From Calamus simplicifolius (Eukaryota; Streptophyta; Magnoliopsida; Arecales; Arecaceae): a stretch of DNA of 64,000 nt. The translations under genes and the position numbers were made by a program. Numbering within the stretch: position 1 is the first letter of the stretch; each line of letters opens with the position of its first letter. The stretch is from NCBI GenBank assembly GCA_900491605.1, contig UESW01003883.1, positions 251,028 to 315,027 on the forward strand, read 5' to 3'. The notes below the pieces were generated by a model that made no database searches, was not told where the DNA came from, and saw nothing but the letters and a program-made list of their open reading frames with translations. This document shows positions 25,101 through 39,500 of this stretch, in pieces.

Positions 25101-28100
25101 ACTAGTTGTTGAATATCCTAAGAATATGCCTTCATCAGATTTTGCATCAAATTTTCCTAAGTTGTCCTTACCATTATTATGAATGAAGCATTTACAATCA
25201 AATGCATGAAAATAACTAATGTTAGGTTTCCTATCATGCCATAGTTCATAAGGAGTTTTCTTAAGGATTGGTCTAATTAAAGCTCTATTAAGGATGTAAC
25301 ATGCTGTGTTTATAGCTTCCGCCCAGAAGTACTTTGAGAGTTGGCTTTCACATAGCATGGTACGTGCCATATCTTCTAATATTCTATTTTTTTGTTTCTA
25401 CGACTCCATTTTGTTGTGGTGTTCTAGGTGCAAAAAATTATGATGAATACCATGTTCAGTGCAGAAATTTTCAAATAAATGATTTTCAAATTATGTTCCA
25501 TGATCACTTCTAAGAGACACTATGGTGTTGTTTTTCTCATTAGTGACTTTCTTGAAGAATTTCATGAATATAGGGAAAGTCTCATCCTTATGAGCTAAAA
25601 ACAATACCCAAGTGAATCTAGAATAATCATCTACTATCACAAGACCATATTTCTTTCCTCCTAAACTAGTGGTTCTAGTAGGTCCAAAAAGATCCATGTG
25701 AAGTAGCTCTAGTGGCCTAGAAGTGGAAATAATATTCTTAGATTTGAAAGAGTTTCTAGTTTGTTTTCCAAATTGACATGCATCACAAATTCTGTTATTT
25801 TCAAAATCTAACTTTAGAAGTCCTTTGACTAACTCCATTCTAATTAATTTTGAAATTAAGTGTGCACTTGCGTGACCTAATTATGATGCCACAACCATCC
25901 ATCTCATTAACTTTAGCATTATCAGCAATTAAGCAATGATTACTAGTAGATAAATTGTCTAGATCTATTAAGTATACATTGTCATTTCTATTTCCAACAA
26001 ATATAATGCTATTGTCAGTGGGGTTAGAAACAGTGCAGATAGAAACTTCAAATGAAACTTTGAAACCTTTATCACACAATTGGTTAATGCTAATTAAATT
26101 ATGCTTTAAACCATCAACATATAAGACATTTTCAATAAAGGTGGATGGAGTTATTTGAATTTTACCAAGGCCCATAATTTAACCTTTACCATTGTCTCCA
26201 AATGTAATAACTTCTCCTCTTTTATCTTCAAAGATGATAAATTACTTCTTGTCACCTGTCATGTGCCTTGAGCAGCCGCTATCAAGATACCACTTTCGTT
26301 TTGATCTTTTTGCCGCAAGACACTCCTGCAAGATGATCAAACTTTCTGTTTAGGTACCCAGACTTTCTTGGGTCCTTTATGGTTAGTAGTGATAAAAATT
26401 GTTCCTTTAAGAACCCATATTTTCTTTCATTTAATCATCAAATTTTTGCTTGTTCTCTTAATATTGCATTCATATGATTTATGTCCTTTTAAACCATAAT
26501 TGAAACAAGTAATATTAGGAGATTGGCCAGCACGTACAAAAATGTTTTTCAAAGATTTTTGCTTCCTAAGAGGATTATATCCTAATCCCGCCTTGTCAAA
26601 AACAGCTTTTTGACTATCTAAAATCATGTTTAATTTTGAAGAACTTAAAGTAAATCTATCAACTATATCCTTATATTTTTAATTTCTTTCTTTAACTTAA
26701 TGTTTTCATTAGAAATTGATTCCTTTCTCTTTAAAAAATCTTCTTTTTCAGATTTCAGATCTTTAATTTTAAGAGCTAATTCATTTTTCTCTTTAAGAGG
26801 ATTTACATTTTCATTTTTTAAAGATTTGTTCTTCTTTTTCAAAACTTTGAAATCAGCAACTAATTCATTAAATGCATCAAATAATTCTTCAAATGTAAAG
26901 TCATGAGTTTCAGAACTTACCTCATCATCTTCTTTTGCCATGAAGCAAATGTTTGCAACTTCCTTTTGTTCTTCCTCGGAAGTGGATTCTTCACTGTCAC
27001 TCTATGTTGCAACATATGCCTTCTTCTTTTTGTACCCCTTTTTCAATTGAGGACGTTCATATCGAAAATGTCCCGGCTTCTTACATTCATAGCAAGTCAA
27101 GGGTTCTTTTCTTTGTCCTTTTCCTTTTCTCCTTCCATTTTTGTTCCATACCTTTTCTTATGGAAGTGTCTCCTTCTTTGTATAAATTTCTTAAATTTTC
27201 TAGTAAGGAGAGCTGTTTCATCATCATCTTCTTCTTCATCACTGCTGCTCTTTTCATTTTCTGCAGCCTTGAGGGCAATTGTTCTCTTCTTCTTGACGTC
27301 TTTCTCTATATGCTGCTTCATTGTTAATTCATGGGTCATCAATGATCCAAGTAGCTCCTTCAAAGGTAAGGCATTGAGGTCCTTGGCTTCTTGGATTGCA
27401 GTCACCTTTGCTTTCCATGACCTTGGAAGAGACCTAAGTATTTTACGAACCAACTCAGAATTAGTATAGGTTTTAGCAAGACTTTTTAAACCATTTACAA
27501 TATCAGTAAATCTAGTATACATGCAAGTTATAGATTCAGTTTGTTTCATGCTAAACAATTCATATTTATGAACAAGAATATTAATTTTAGATTCTTTAAC
27601 TTGATTTGTACCCTCATGGGTAACCTCTAACCTATCCCATATTTTTTTTGCGGAATTACATGTAGAAATACGATTAAATTCGTTTGCATCTAAGGAACAA
27701 TACAAAACATTCATGGCTTTAGCATTAAGCTGAGCCATTTTCTATCATTATCATTCCAATCCTTTTCGGGCTTAGGAACAATAGAACCATCAACTATGTG
27801 TGTGGGTGTGCTAGGTCCATTAATTATGACACTCCACAATTCATAATCTAAAGCTTGAATGAATATCCTCATCCTTGCTATCCAATATGAATAGTTGGCG
27901 CCACTGAACAAGGGAGGCCTATTAGTGGATTGACCTTCTAAAAAGGATGATCCAACTTGAGCTGCCATTTGAATCTTTGTCTCTTGATTGTGTAATCAAG
28001 CCGAAATGAGAACCAGCTCTGATACCAATTGTTGGCCCAGATGGCAACCCAAGAGGGGAGGGGGGTGAATTGGGTTCTTTAAAAAATTTAACAATTTAAA

Positions 28101-30467
28101 ACTTAAAACCACTTAAAACCAATTAAGTTAGCTAAATAAATGCAACAATGTAAAGCACAATGAGAGAGAGATAGAGACAAAGGCACGACAAACACACAAA
28201 GATTTATAGTGGTTCGGTGTATCCCACACCTACGTCCACTCCCAAGCAACTCTTGGGTCCACATTATAATCATCCATATTACAGTCGAGTTGTTTTATAA
28301 GCTCACAACTTTAACTTGTTGTTTTATACGGGGTCATAATGAACCCAGCTGGTTTTCCCGGGTTCACCAGCACAAAACCCAATGTAAGCTACACTTAGCT
28401 TACCTCGAGGTTAACAACCTTAACTAATTCAATCCCCTGATTGAATTAGGCAAACAACAATTGAATTAAGAGTTTATAACAATAACAGCTCCTTAATTGA
28501 GCAAATGAGCAATGTAATAAATGGAAATAGAAAAGTCTGATTTTTGAAGCAATGTAGGGCTTGAGCTTTTCTTCTTTTCTCCTTCTCTTCAGAATTGAAT
28601 GGAATTAGAACACTTGAAGAGATTTTGGTGAAGAAATGGTTGAAGATTTAGGGCTTTTCTCTTCTTCAAAACTAGAGAAATCCTTTGAAATAGCTCTTTT
28701 GGCGTTTTTGGATTTTTCTTCTAACTCTCAACAGTGGATAGGCTTTGGCTCAAAGATTTTTTGAAGAGAGATTTTTGATTTCTCTTTCTTTCTTTCCATT
28801 TCTCTGCTTTTTTTTTTTTTTTTCTTTCTCTCACATATTTCAAACGGCTTAATCCCTTTTTATAAGCATTTCAATCCAGGAGTAGGTAAAAAATAGCCGT
28901 TGGAGTTGTTCTTGGATGTACCTTACCAAAAGAAAATATATCCGTTAGAGATTAGGTAAGAAAAATATATCCATTGAAAACTTGAAATTCTGTTTCTGAC
29001 GTGGAGGTGTCGGCTCCAGATCTTCAGGTGTCGGCTCCAAATCGGAATTCTAAAAATAGTAAAAATTGATTCGTCAAGGTGTCGGGCTCCAAGATTTTGA
29101 AGTGTCGGCTCCAACTCTCTGAAGGTGTTGGCTCTGCCAGTGTCTGAAAACATCACTTTCTGTAATTGGTCTGGAGTCGGCTCCACACTCTATAGGTGTC
29201 GACTCCAATTTATCATTTGTCGACTCCAAAAATTTAGGTATCGGCTCCGAACCGTGCCGAAAATCAACACTGTTCTGATACTCTTTGGAGTCGGCTCCGA
29301 GGACATAGGGTGTCAGCTCCAAGTTCTGAACTTACATAAATTCCATTTAAATTCAACTTGAAACTAATTTTCTAAGTGACATATTGATGAATAACCAATC
29401 TTAATTCTTGAAACACTTATCAAATTTATCAGAAACATAAGAAATATACTCATGGCTTTTGTTAATCATCAAAATCAATAATTGGTCAACAATACACTTA
29501 CACTCACCCATTGGTCATTTCGAGTCATCTATTTGACCTTAACCTAATAAATTTTGTAAAACTCAAGCCCTAATAGATATAACATAGTATATCAAATCCA
29601 ATCCTCACTGTTTTTATTGGCAAATTTTCAAAATGATTTAAAATTTTAAATAACTAGCATTGATAAATGGCCAACTACTCAAAAATTTCTTATCTAAGAT
29701 CTTGAATTAACTTGACCAAAATTTGTTCAATCCATGTAAAACCTTACCCTCGTTACCTGAGTTGGGTCAAAGCTCTATTCCATATGTAGCCCATTTAAAG
29801 TTTCGGTTAAAAAAATTGACCCATACTTGATCCTTAACAAAAAAAACTCTTGTCACAAACCTAGCTCAAAAGGATTGAGTAGATTGAGTTTTTTCATATT
29901 TTTTGTTACCCCTAATGTTGACCTCCATTTTGTTTGCATCTCTTTTTATTCTTTATTTGTTTGAATTCTGTTTATACAAAAATATGATAACTTTATTAGT
30001 CTTGATGCTCATATTATCTCACTGTATGTGCTCTGAAGCTTTTCCATTGCTGTTTGACTTGTGTCTTGTTGTGTAGTACATAATTTTAAATTACTTATCA
30101 TGAAAAATTACATTGAACAACTATATTTGTGCAATAACAATTTCGGTATATCTTCATTGTTGTATGTGTTTTGTTGTGTGATACATAATTTCAAATAATT
30201 TATTGCAGAAAATTACATTGGACAACTATATTTGTGCATTAACAATTTAGATATAACTAGTTGTAAATCAGTAAACTAATGAATAATACTGAAGAAATTA
30301 ACCTAAAAGATGATCCTTACTCAACAATTTGAAATTCCTCCTAGTTTAAGCTGAGATATTTGCAACAATTATTAAAAAACTATGGAGGGTATTACCTAGC
30401 TAGAAACAATATTCTAGGTTTACATCATCAATTTTTTGGTGATCTGAAATTCATATGTGAAATGCTG

Positions 30468-30518
<51 letters not shown>

Positions 30519-33500
30519 TAATGGTGGAAAATAAAAACAAAATGCTTTTTATTGTGTCCAGCTTAGAGCTGAGTGGTACATGCTCTGTTTGGGCTTGCTC
30601 CACCCTGATCCATTGCAGTGTGGGTGGTTTGCACCTGGTTTGCCAAAATCAGGACATATTGAGGTCATGTGCCAGTTTCTGGCATGTACCAGCCTGTATG
30701 CCTGGTACCTATCTTGCTTAATGTTATGTCAGATTGTATCATTCTAAATCAACGTTTAGGAGGTCAGGTAATTTGTTTGAGGTCATGAAGCATCACTTTT
30801 TGTTGTTCTTTTTTGGTTTTAATTTTGCTGAAGTTATTGTATTTCCTTTTATTATGAGTTTATGAATCTTGAAATGTGATCCAGTAAAGAAAGATGTGAG
30901 TTACAGGGTTGCAGTTTTGTTATTCATGTGATAATATTTGCATTTCCTTTTGTCAATTGTAAATTGAATAGTCTATGTTGCCTGCAAATTGTAAATAGAC
31001 ATAAATGTGAGATTCTGCGAGTCAATAAGATTCTCTAGATTGAACTTCATGCACAAACTAGCTCGTGGTACTCTCCAATAACAAGATGGTTTTTTATGAA
31101 ACTGACTTTGTTCCTGTTTTCTTTTCCTGTCCAGATCATACAAGCCTTAAAAAGGTTAAAAGGCACTTCCAGTGACAAGCGAGGAAAGATGTCAGAAGTC
31201 ACAAAACAAATGTTTGATCAACTCACTGAAGATGCCATGAAACTGATGGAGAACGGCGAATACAGTTAAGTGTGTACTTGTTGTGCCTTGACAATATTTA
31301 GTCATTATGAACTGGTAGAAATACATAAAAAATGGTCATGAACCATTTCACTTAAAATGAGTTTCATTTCTCTAATGTGGCCGTCCTTAATCCTAACAGC
31401 GAGGTAGTTTCCTTAATTTGCAGCCTTGTCTCCTACTAGTCATGCACGAGTATGTTTATGTGTTTGACCATGTGAGCTATTTAGGATTAATTTCTACCAT
31501 CTTGGTCAACCCCCCCACCCACCCAAGAAAAAAGAAAGAAAGAAAAAAGAAAAAAAAAGCCTTGTTGTTTGGTCTCAGTTCAGATATCTACCTCAGAATA
31601 GCTTCTAAATAATATGGATTTATGTTCTACTCTGCAAATTGATCGTATGCTAAACTAGCTCTTTTACACTGCTGTTCCTGTAGATGTATACCATGAGGAA
31701 CGTGAAATTTTTGAACAGGAGGCAGGTTAGTTCGCTCTTTATTTTATTCCTTAAAGCTACTTACCAAAAGATATTCTTTCAGGAATTATGCAGGACATAT
31801 ATAATTTGTCTAAACATAGTTATTGTTGTTGTCGTCTCTATTTTTGTTGTCTTTGTGTTGTTTTTTGAATTCAGATCATTGTTCATATGGTACTAATAGA
31901 GATAGAGGTAGACCTAAAGTAAAATGGATATAAATAATTAAGAAAGATATAACTATTTGTAATTTGAGGGTCGACTTAGTCCTGAATAGAGCAGTGGAGG
32001 AAACAGATTCATATAGCCGACCCCATGTAGTTGGAAAAGGCTTAGATGAGTTGAGTTGAGTTGAGGAGATCATTGTTCATTCACTTCTAGAACTTTTTAA
32101 ATTTTACCTCTATAATGGGCTCCTGATGCCTCAAGGTTCCCTATGCAAGGCTTGATTATGACTTTGACTTGCTCTAACATGGTGGTGTGGTGCATCATCA
32201 ATATGTCTTGCAATGTTCCATTTAAATCTACATCTTTCTACATTAGTTCTCTAGTTGATCTGCCAGCTTCACATCTTTGCCAGTAATTTGTTTCTGTTTT
32301 ATGTTCATAAGTTCAGAAACTATCATACAAATTCCTGACAGCTGGCTTGTAGCTTATGAGAAAGCTATATGACAGAAGGTTAGTTACATTCAGAACTTAC
32401 TCAGACAAGTTGTGGCACTTATATTTCCTGAGAGCTTTCACCATCTGCTTCAGTACTCCAGCTCTTCTCTGGGAAGATTCTTTGTGATACACCATACCTA
32501 ATGAACTTTATGAAGAACACTAGTTATGTTGCTAAGAATAAATGATGCTTCCAGATTTATTATCATTTGTTGCAATTCAATTCTCTTCATTTTCTGGTTT
32601 CTTTAGTTTCCAGTCGATATCATTGGTAGTCAGTTCTGTTTTTGTGTATTTGTTAATGATCTAGTGTTGACTGTGTTAGATGGCTATTTTTTGGAGATCT
32701 TTGAAAAGCTGCAGTTCAGATTACTGACTTTACCATGTTGTGTCCCTTGTGATCTGGATGATGAATATCCCCTAGGATGTTGCCTTCATAAACATTAAAG
32801 CTAGTCAGGAGGCTTTATCATTGTTAGAAGATGCATTGTTCTCGGCTTTTGTTGCAACTATGCCTTCATTTTTCTTGCTTCAGAAGGATATGAGAGCTTA
32901 GCTCGTGCAAGGGAGGGCACTTTAGGAAGTGCAGATATTGGAAGTTCTGATACAAAGAATGGGGAGGATATTTTTTCCGATGGTGTGGGACATGGAGAAC
33001 AGAATTCATTGATATGGGACAAGGAGCCTGGTCCTTTTGAAGCAAATGTCTCTACAATGCAAGTATCATCTAGTGATGGTGGTGACAAATTTGACATGTT
33101 TGGTGATGACGATGAAAATGGTGATGTCAATCTTCAGCCTGATGGGAGTGCTATGACTTCGGGCTCTACTTCTGAACCAGTCCCACAACCTACATCTGGA
33201 AGCTTAGAGTCGTTTAATGACTTAGATTCTGGAGGTAATTTGTTGCTAAGAATGAGTTAATATGGTTATTGATAAATAAAAAACTGCATGGCTTTCATCT
33301 CTGTTGAGTATAACAATTAATTTCCATTTAAATTATACTTAATTGAATTTTGTATGATTCTGCAGAAGCTTCTGATGGAGGACTGGTATCAGATTATGTG
33401 TACGATCCATCATCTGGGTGAGTAATTGAGTCATCCACTGTTAATCTAATGGCATCCTTAATTCCAATGTTATTGCTATGTCTGTTCTATTGATTAAGTA

Positions 33501-36500
33501 AAAAAAATATTTTCATGCAGAGATCAGTATAATGTGGAAGTTATGATTTAAAGAATGAAGATAACACTCTTTGGATTAAATAGAAATCTTTTTGTGTTGA
33601 AATCAATTTAATGAAGAAGACTAAAAGTAAAGAATGCAGAAGATCCTGACAATAGAAAAAAGGGAATATAATAACGTATGAAGGTGGACCCCAATTGGAA
33701 GTGAAAGCCAAACCACCTCCCAACATTTGATTTACATTCCTAAAAAAGTTATTTCGTTCAAATATAGAATGTGAACGGCCATGCTACTTATCACATGCTG
33801 AGGTGATAATTGATTATTGTAAGAAGCATTGCTTTACCTCTAATGTTTTTTTTTTTTTTTTCAGTTGATTGAATCAGACTAGTATTTTCATGTCTAGCTG
33901 TATTTGGACATAACTTTTATTATGCATGATTCTAAATAAAAATACTAAACATATATATAGTAATTTTTATGCTTTCTAACATTTGAACACAAGTCTCATG
34001 CATAAATGCTATTTAACATCTTTTCAAAATACGTGCACTTTAATGGGATAGCCAATTAAATTTAAATGATGGGCTTATGTTGACTTCATTTTGATAAGCC
34101 CACTCCTTTTCATTTTGTAATACTTTGAAGAAAATCAATCTGATTCAAGTTCTTTTGGGGGAAAAATGACCTGTTGCAGAGATGGTTGTAAGGTTTTCTC
34201 TGACAAGCATTTGGTTGGGTAGATGGATCATCGGATCAATTTACCAAAAACATGTGTTACTCTAAAGCTCTAATACCTCCTCAGAGGAGATATGATGGTT
34301 AGGTGTGGCAAAAAATCTGAATTGGTCAGACATGGCTCAGGCTCAGCTTGGAAAATGCTCGGTTTAGGCTCAATTTGAATCTAAATGAACCAGGCTTGAA
34401 TTGGCAATCTAGGCTCAAAATGAATTTTAACCCAAGCCAAAAATAAACCTTGGTTCAATCAAGCTTAGGTCTATTAGACTTGATGTTTGTATGTATCCAT
34501 CCGGCCATCCATCCATCCATTATAGAATGTCTAATAAGCAGAACAAAAGTTTTTATTTGGCATAAGTAACACAGTTTACGTGCATGGGCGTAGCACACAT
34601 GACTTGGCTTCACTCAAGAGGATCTCCACTTTGATTCAGTCGAATTTAGATTTTGACGATGGAGGTCCTACAACGATGATTCGAGTTGATGGATATGATC
34701 TACTACTTCAAGAATGCTTATACGCAAAAAAATTATGTGATTTGGAGATTTTTAACCCATACATCAAGTAATAAAAAGAAATTAGCCAATCTAAATAACT
34801 AAATCATTCAAATCGAAATATGAGCATCTAAGTGGAAATCTTCTTGAATGTAGTTAAGTTAAGCTCTCTCTTGCACACATTATTCGATTGCAATTTTATT
34901 GTCTAGGTTCATCCACCAAAAATATTAGTCCAATCTTAGTTTTAATAGCAATTTTATTTATAGACTCTAGATTATGTGTGAAATTAAGGATGACCATATG
35001 TAGACCACGCACAAGTGTGTATAAAATCAAACTAGGGACTGAACAATTTGATGAATAGTGTATGGGCCCCAGGTGCATATTCGTGATGGTCAAACGTCTC
35101 CTGCCTCTTTGAAAAAAAAAAAAGGAAAAGCACTTGTGCATGCATGCTAGGACTTCATCTATGCCCATCTTTTTAAGTTTTGCCGTATAGACATTTATTT
35201 TTTCTGATTGTGTTGTATTTACACCTTGTATCAGTATCTATGTTTCATGAGTATGTTAGGAGCAACTTACTCGCACATTTTAGTCTTTCATTTGTCATTC
35301 CTATGTTATATGGGAACTTGGCATTCACCTTGAAGGTTGTGTTGGATACATATCAACGAACTAGAAATATGTCAGAGCAAGATTTAGCGTATCAGCACCT
35401 TACTGTGAAGTATGATATTGTACCAACATGTTATGCTTTGAATTACTGACACAACAAAAAATGAGGGTGTCTGCATGTGCTAGCATGGTAGCAGTACGTG
35501 CACCGAGATGGGGTTGGAGGGGTAATGGTACCAGTATTTTCCAATATTACTGGTATGAACTTGTACTTGATCCTTGTGTCAGAGTCTTAGGTACTTATCT
35601 AATTCTTGGGTTATGTTCTTCGAGATCAACAGAGAGTTTCACTTCTAACAAAAGTTTGACCAACCGTAATGACGGGGGGAGTTGATTTTTGTTGTTTTGA
35701 AAACATGGTTAATGATGCAAGTGTTAAAATAACTCTATGAGTTGTCATGCTTCTTTTATTATTGAGCTAATTTTGTAATTTGGATGAAATACCTGTACAT
35801 TGTAATATTTTTAAATGAATTTATATCTTTTAATTTCTTTTAATGTTTTCTACTGTACAATATTTAAAGATGTTGAATAAATATAATTTAGTTGAAATTA
35901 TCTTTTGCCTATGTCTTACATTATTTCTCTTTTTTCCTATTGCTGAATCAGAGACTTGGGCATCTGAATCCGATTTTGTCCCTGCAACACTGGCCTGTGC
36001 CCATTTCAATTTTTAAACTCTAGAAAAATATTAGTTCTCCTGTCTTAATTAATTGTATCTTTGTTTAGTTTTTAGACCACAGTTTTGTGCTTGTAGGATC
36101 AACATTTTATGCAGTTGGAAATCTTAGAACCACTGTGTTCCGGAGCTACCATAAACTATTTCACCATACTATGTTGACATCTTCTTCAAGGATGCAAATT
36201 CATGTTGTGTGTTTGCATGCGGATATATTGTGTGCTTGCAATAATCTTCTCTTGCCTTGACATGCTTGTGGTTATGATTATCGGTGCACATTTTCTTTTA
36301 GCATAGTGATGGTGGGATTGAATTAAAATTTGTTATTCTTGTTTACTTCAGCTATTACTATAGCAGCAGCCTGGGCTATTATTATGACCCTGCATCGGGA
36401 TTGTATTGCTGTGCTTCATCAGGAACATGGTAATGATATTGCACCTGTTGTCTAATCTTTTCTGGCCTATTTCCATTTATTTTATGGGTTCACTATTAGC

Positions 36501-39500
36501 CTTTCTTGTTAGCCCTTGGTAATTTTCAAATTGATTTTCAATTGCATGTGGTTATGTGAAATAAATACCGGTTATTTATTTTGTTCGAAATTAAAGTTAA
36601 GTTTCTTTCTTTTCAATAATAGTTGAGAGGAATTATTAATTGCTTTTGTTTAAACTGTATCCAATACTGATGAGTTTGATGATTTCTACAAGATGCAGTG
36701 GGGAAGTCCATTGGACTGCTGCTGCTGTTCTTGGGCATAAGAATAAGCTTTTAACATAGTAATCCTTGACATATAGCTGCCTGAACGACTCATGCTATAG
36801 CTCTGGTTGATGATAATGATTCTGATGCTATGTTTTGTGTTGTCAGTACATGTGTGGAGTGCAGTTGTGGGGATAAGTTGTTTGGAGACTGCATAGAAGT
36901 TTGAGATTGCATTAACTTTCCGGTTCTCCGGATGTTTTGAATTGCTGTTAGAATCTTCCTTGTAGTGGGCATCTAACATACTTATGATTGCCAAAAAAAA
37001 AGTCCATGTTATTAGAAATTTAAAGAGAGTTTAATCCCTTTTTTTGTGAGCATGGTACAGGGTGAAGGAGGGGGTTCAACACTTTTTTCGCTGGTGTGGT
37101 AGGGGAGAGAGGGAGATTACATGGATTGCTGTTTGGACCTTCCATACATCTATCCTAGCTAACTGAAGTAGTTTGATATGAAACTTATTCCCAAATTCTG
37201 TGTTCCTTGTACAACACTTACTTTGCCAGCCAAGCTATGAATGAATTGCCCTTGATAAACATGAGAACTGCCTCCAAAACCTCTTCGACCAAAGGCATCC
37301 CTTCTTCCACTAGGTCACTGTATACATCTAGCATGCATCCTTGGTTCATCATCTGTCATAAGATTGAACTCCTAGCTCATATGATTTTAATCTGCTGTGG
37401 TGCAACAAAGGAAATTGCTTGATTTCCAAGGTTAAATCATCACATTCTAGGTTTCAGGGTAAAGACGAAGCTTAAGAAGTAGATGATCAGAGCTGACAGA
37501 ATGTGCATCATTAAACTTAATAGAGTAGAAGGATGGGTGAAGAACAAGTGAGGGTTGATGTGTTTCATCGTTGCAAGCAGCAGGTGGTCTTGGTGATTTC
37601 GGATCAGGCGGGTGATCCATGGCTTCTGTCTGGTGTATATGCGAGTACAGAGCATAGGGTGAGGCAGAATTTGTGGCAGGAGATCTCTAGGTTAGTCATC
37701 CAAGGCATTCCATCTCTCGTTGTGGGTGATTTTAATTGCATTGTTGGACCTCATGAGAAGATGGGAGGCAGACAGTTTGTGGACAGTATAGCCTCTAGAG
37801 AGTTCAGGGAGTTTATGGTCGAGACTAGTTTGATTGACCTGGGTTTTACGGGTTCCCGCTTCACCTAGTGTAATAATAGGGCCGGAGTAGCCCGTGTTCA
37901 GTAGAGGATTGATCGGGCCCTTGGATCGGCGAATTGGATGCAGCAATTTTTTGGTTTCCAGGTCCATCACCTCTTGAGGATTGCATTAGATCATTGCCCG
38001 CTCCTCATCACCACTGATAGTATGAGCCTACCGAGATCTCACTTTCGTATTGAGAAGTTATGGACCTTCTATCCTAGATCCTGGGAACTGATTCGAGAAA
38101 TTTGGAGTCTACCTATGCGTGGGGATTCGAGATATCGGATGTCTCGGCGATTGGAGTTGGCTAAACGCAGACTCCATTGGTGGAACCGAATGGAGGTGGG
38201 CAACATTTTCAGGAGGCTCGAAGAAGTTGAGGCTGATATTGCTGAGCTCCAGAGGAGGGAAGTCTAGGAGGGGGGTCTTCAGGATGCTGACATTGGAAGA
38301 TTGCGTCTTTGCCTCTCCTCCCACCACTCTCCTCAGACAACAGGAGACTTTTTAGAGACAGAAGTCTCATGTTCAGTGGATTAGGAAAGGGGACCAAAAC
38401 ACCAAATTTTTTCATCAAGCCATTATGGTCAGAAGGTTAGCCAATCGGATTCGGCAGCTGAGGGAGGATGAGGGCACCATGCTGACCGACAACGATGAGA
38501 TTAGAGAGCGGATATTTCAGTATTTCAAATCCAGGTGGAACTCGACTCTTGGGGATGGTCCACTTACTCAGAATCCTCGGTCTACTAACAGAGTTATAAA
38601 ACAGGAGAACTCGATCCTTACCCGCTCTGTTTCCTATTTGGAAGTGCAGGATGCACTTTGGTCTTTAGGGAAGGATAAAGCGCCTGGCCCAGATGGTTTT
38701 TCCCCTTTTTTCTTCAGGAGGTATTGGGCCATTGTTGGGGGCGAGGTGGTGGAGGCGGTTCAAGCAGCGTTCTACCACGACATCCCTACTGACTAGAAAA
38801 AAACCCTAATTACTTTTATCCTCAAAAGAGCTCAAGCCTCTTCTTCCTACCACTTCAGACCAATCAGCTTTTGTACCACCATTTACAGCGTGTGTGCTAA
38901 AGTGTTGGTTGGGCGACTGCAAAAGATGATACCCCGTCTTATCAGCCCTGAGCAAGAAGCATTTGTCAGAGGTCGTGGCATCACTGACAATGTCCTCCTT
39001 GCTTAGGAATTTATGCATGATTTCAGGCGTGCCCCATCTCGGAGGAGCCTCATGGCTATTAAGCTTGATATGGAGCGTGCTTATGATCGAATGAGCTGGC
39101 ATTTCATTAGGCGAAACCTTCACGAGTTCGAGTTTTCAGATAGCTGGATCAGGTGGACCATGGACTGTATGGAGGGGCCTTCCTTTGCTATCTTGGTGAA
39201 TGGTACCATGACAGACTTCTTCCCTTTGATGATTGGTATACGTCAAGGGTGCCCTCTGTCCCCCTACCTATTTATACTATGCGCTGATGCTCTTTCTCGA
39301 ACCCTGGGTGAGGCGGTCCAATGATCACATTTGGAGCCATACCGGGTCGCCCCTAGAGCCTAGCCTTTATCCCACCTTTTTGCAGATGATTGTCTTCTCA
39401 TCGATTGGGGCTCCCTCCAGAATGCTAGATCCTTTGCTCATGCTGTGGAATTCTACTGTCGGGAGTCAGGCTAACTTGTTTGCTTGCATAAATCTTGTCA

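Larger units (their letters stand above)
19272..29491 (-). mobile_element. Ty1/copia SIRE/Maximus-type retrotransposon with env-like ORF
   Basis: LTRs 19272-20755 and 28030-29491 share ends TGTTGGC...GGTCAACA and are flanked by the 5-bp duplication ATACA (19267-19271 and 29492-29496). Minus-strand order: primer site, gag, protease, integrase, RT, RNase H, spacer, env-like ORF, 3' LTR. The integrase wording (LELLHMDLFGPTRTTSLGGK, VIVDDYSRFTWVLF), long LTRs and a third ORF after pol identify the SIRE/Maximus group. It lies antisense in intron 4. Frames are broken in gag, pol and the third ORF. Confidence 0.93.
17093..31134 (+). other. Intron 4 of the CD2BP2-like gene, 14.0 kb
   Basis: Donor GTAATC after ...PGET, acceptor TGTCCAG before IIQALKRL. 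10.2 kb of it is the SIRE element. The remaining 17093-19271 and 29492-31134 hold no supported gene. They include a purine-rich stretch at 17740-18120, an imperfect 105-bp-spaced duplication (30061-30150 against 30166-30255) and a microsatellite at 30474-30518. Confidence 0.9.

Noticed and set aside
34580..35685. Three plus-strand ORFs of 60-90 codons in intron 8
   Set aside because: No domain, no codon bias, and they fall between correctly phased exons 8 and 9; the tract looks repeat-derived.
36686..36994. 102-codon minus-strand ORF in intron 9
   Set aside because: No homology recognised; upstream of the LINE and without splice or promoter support.
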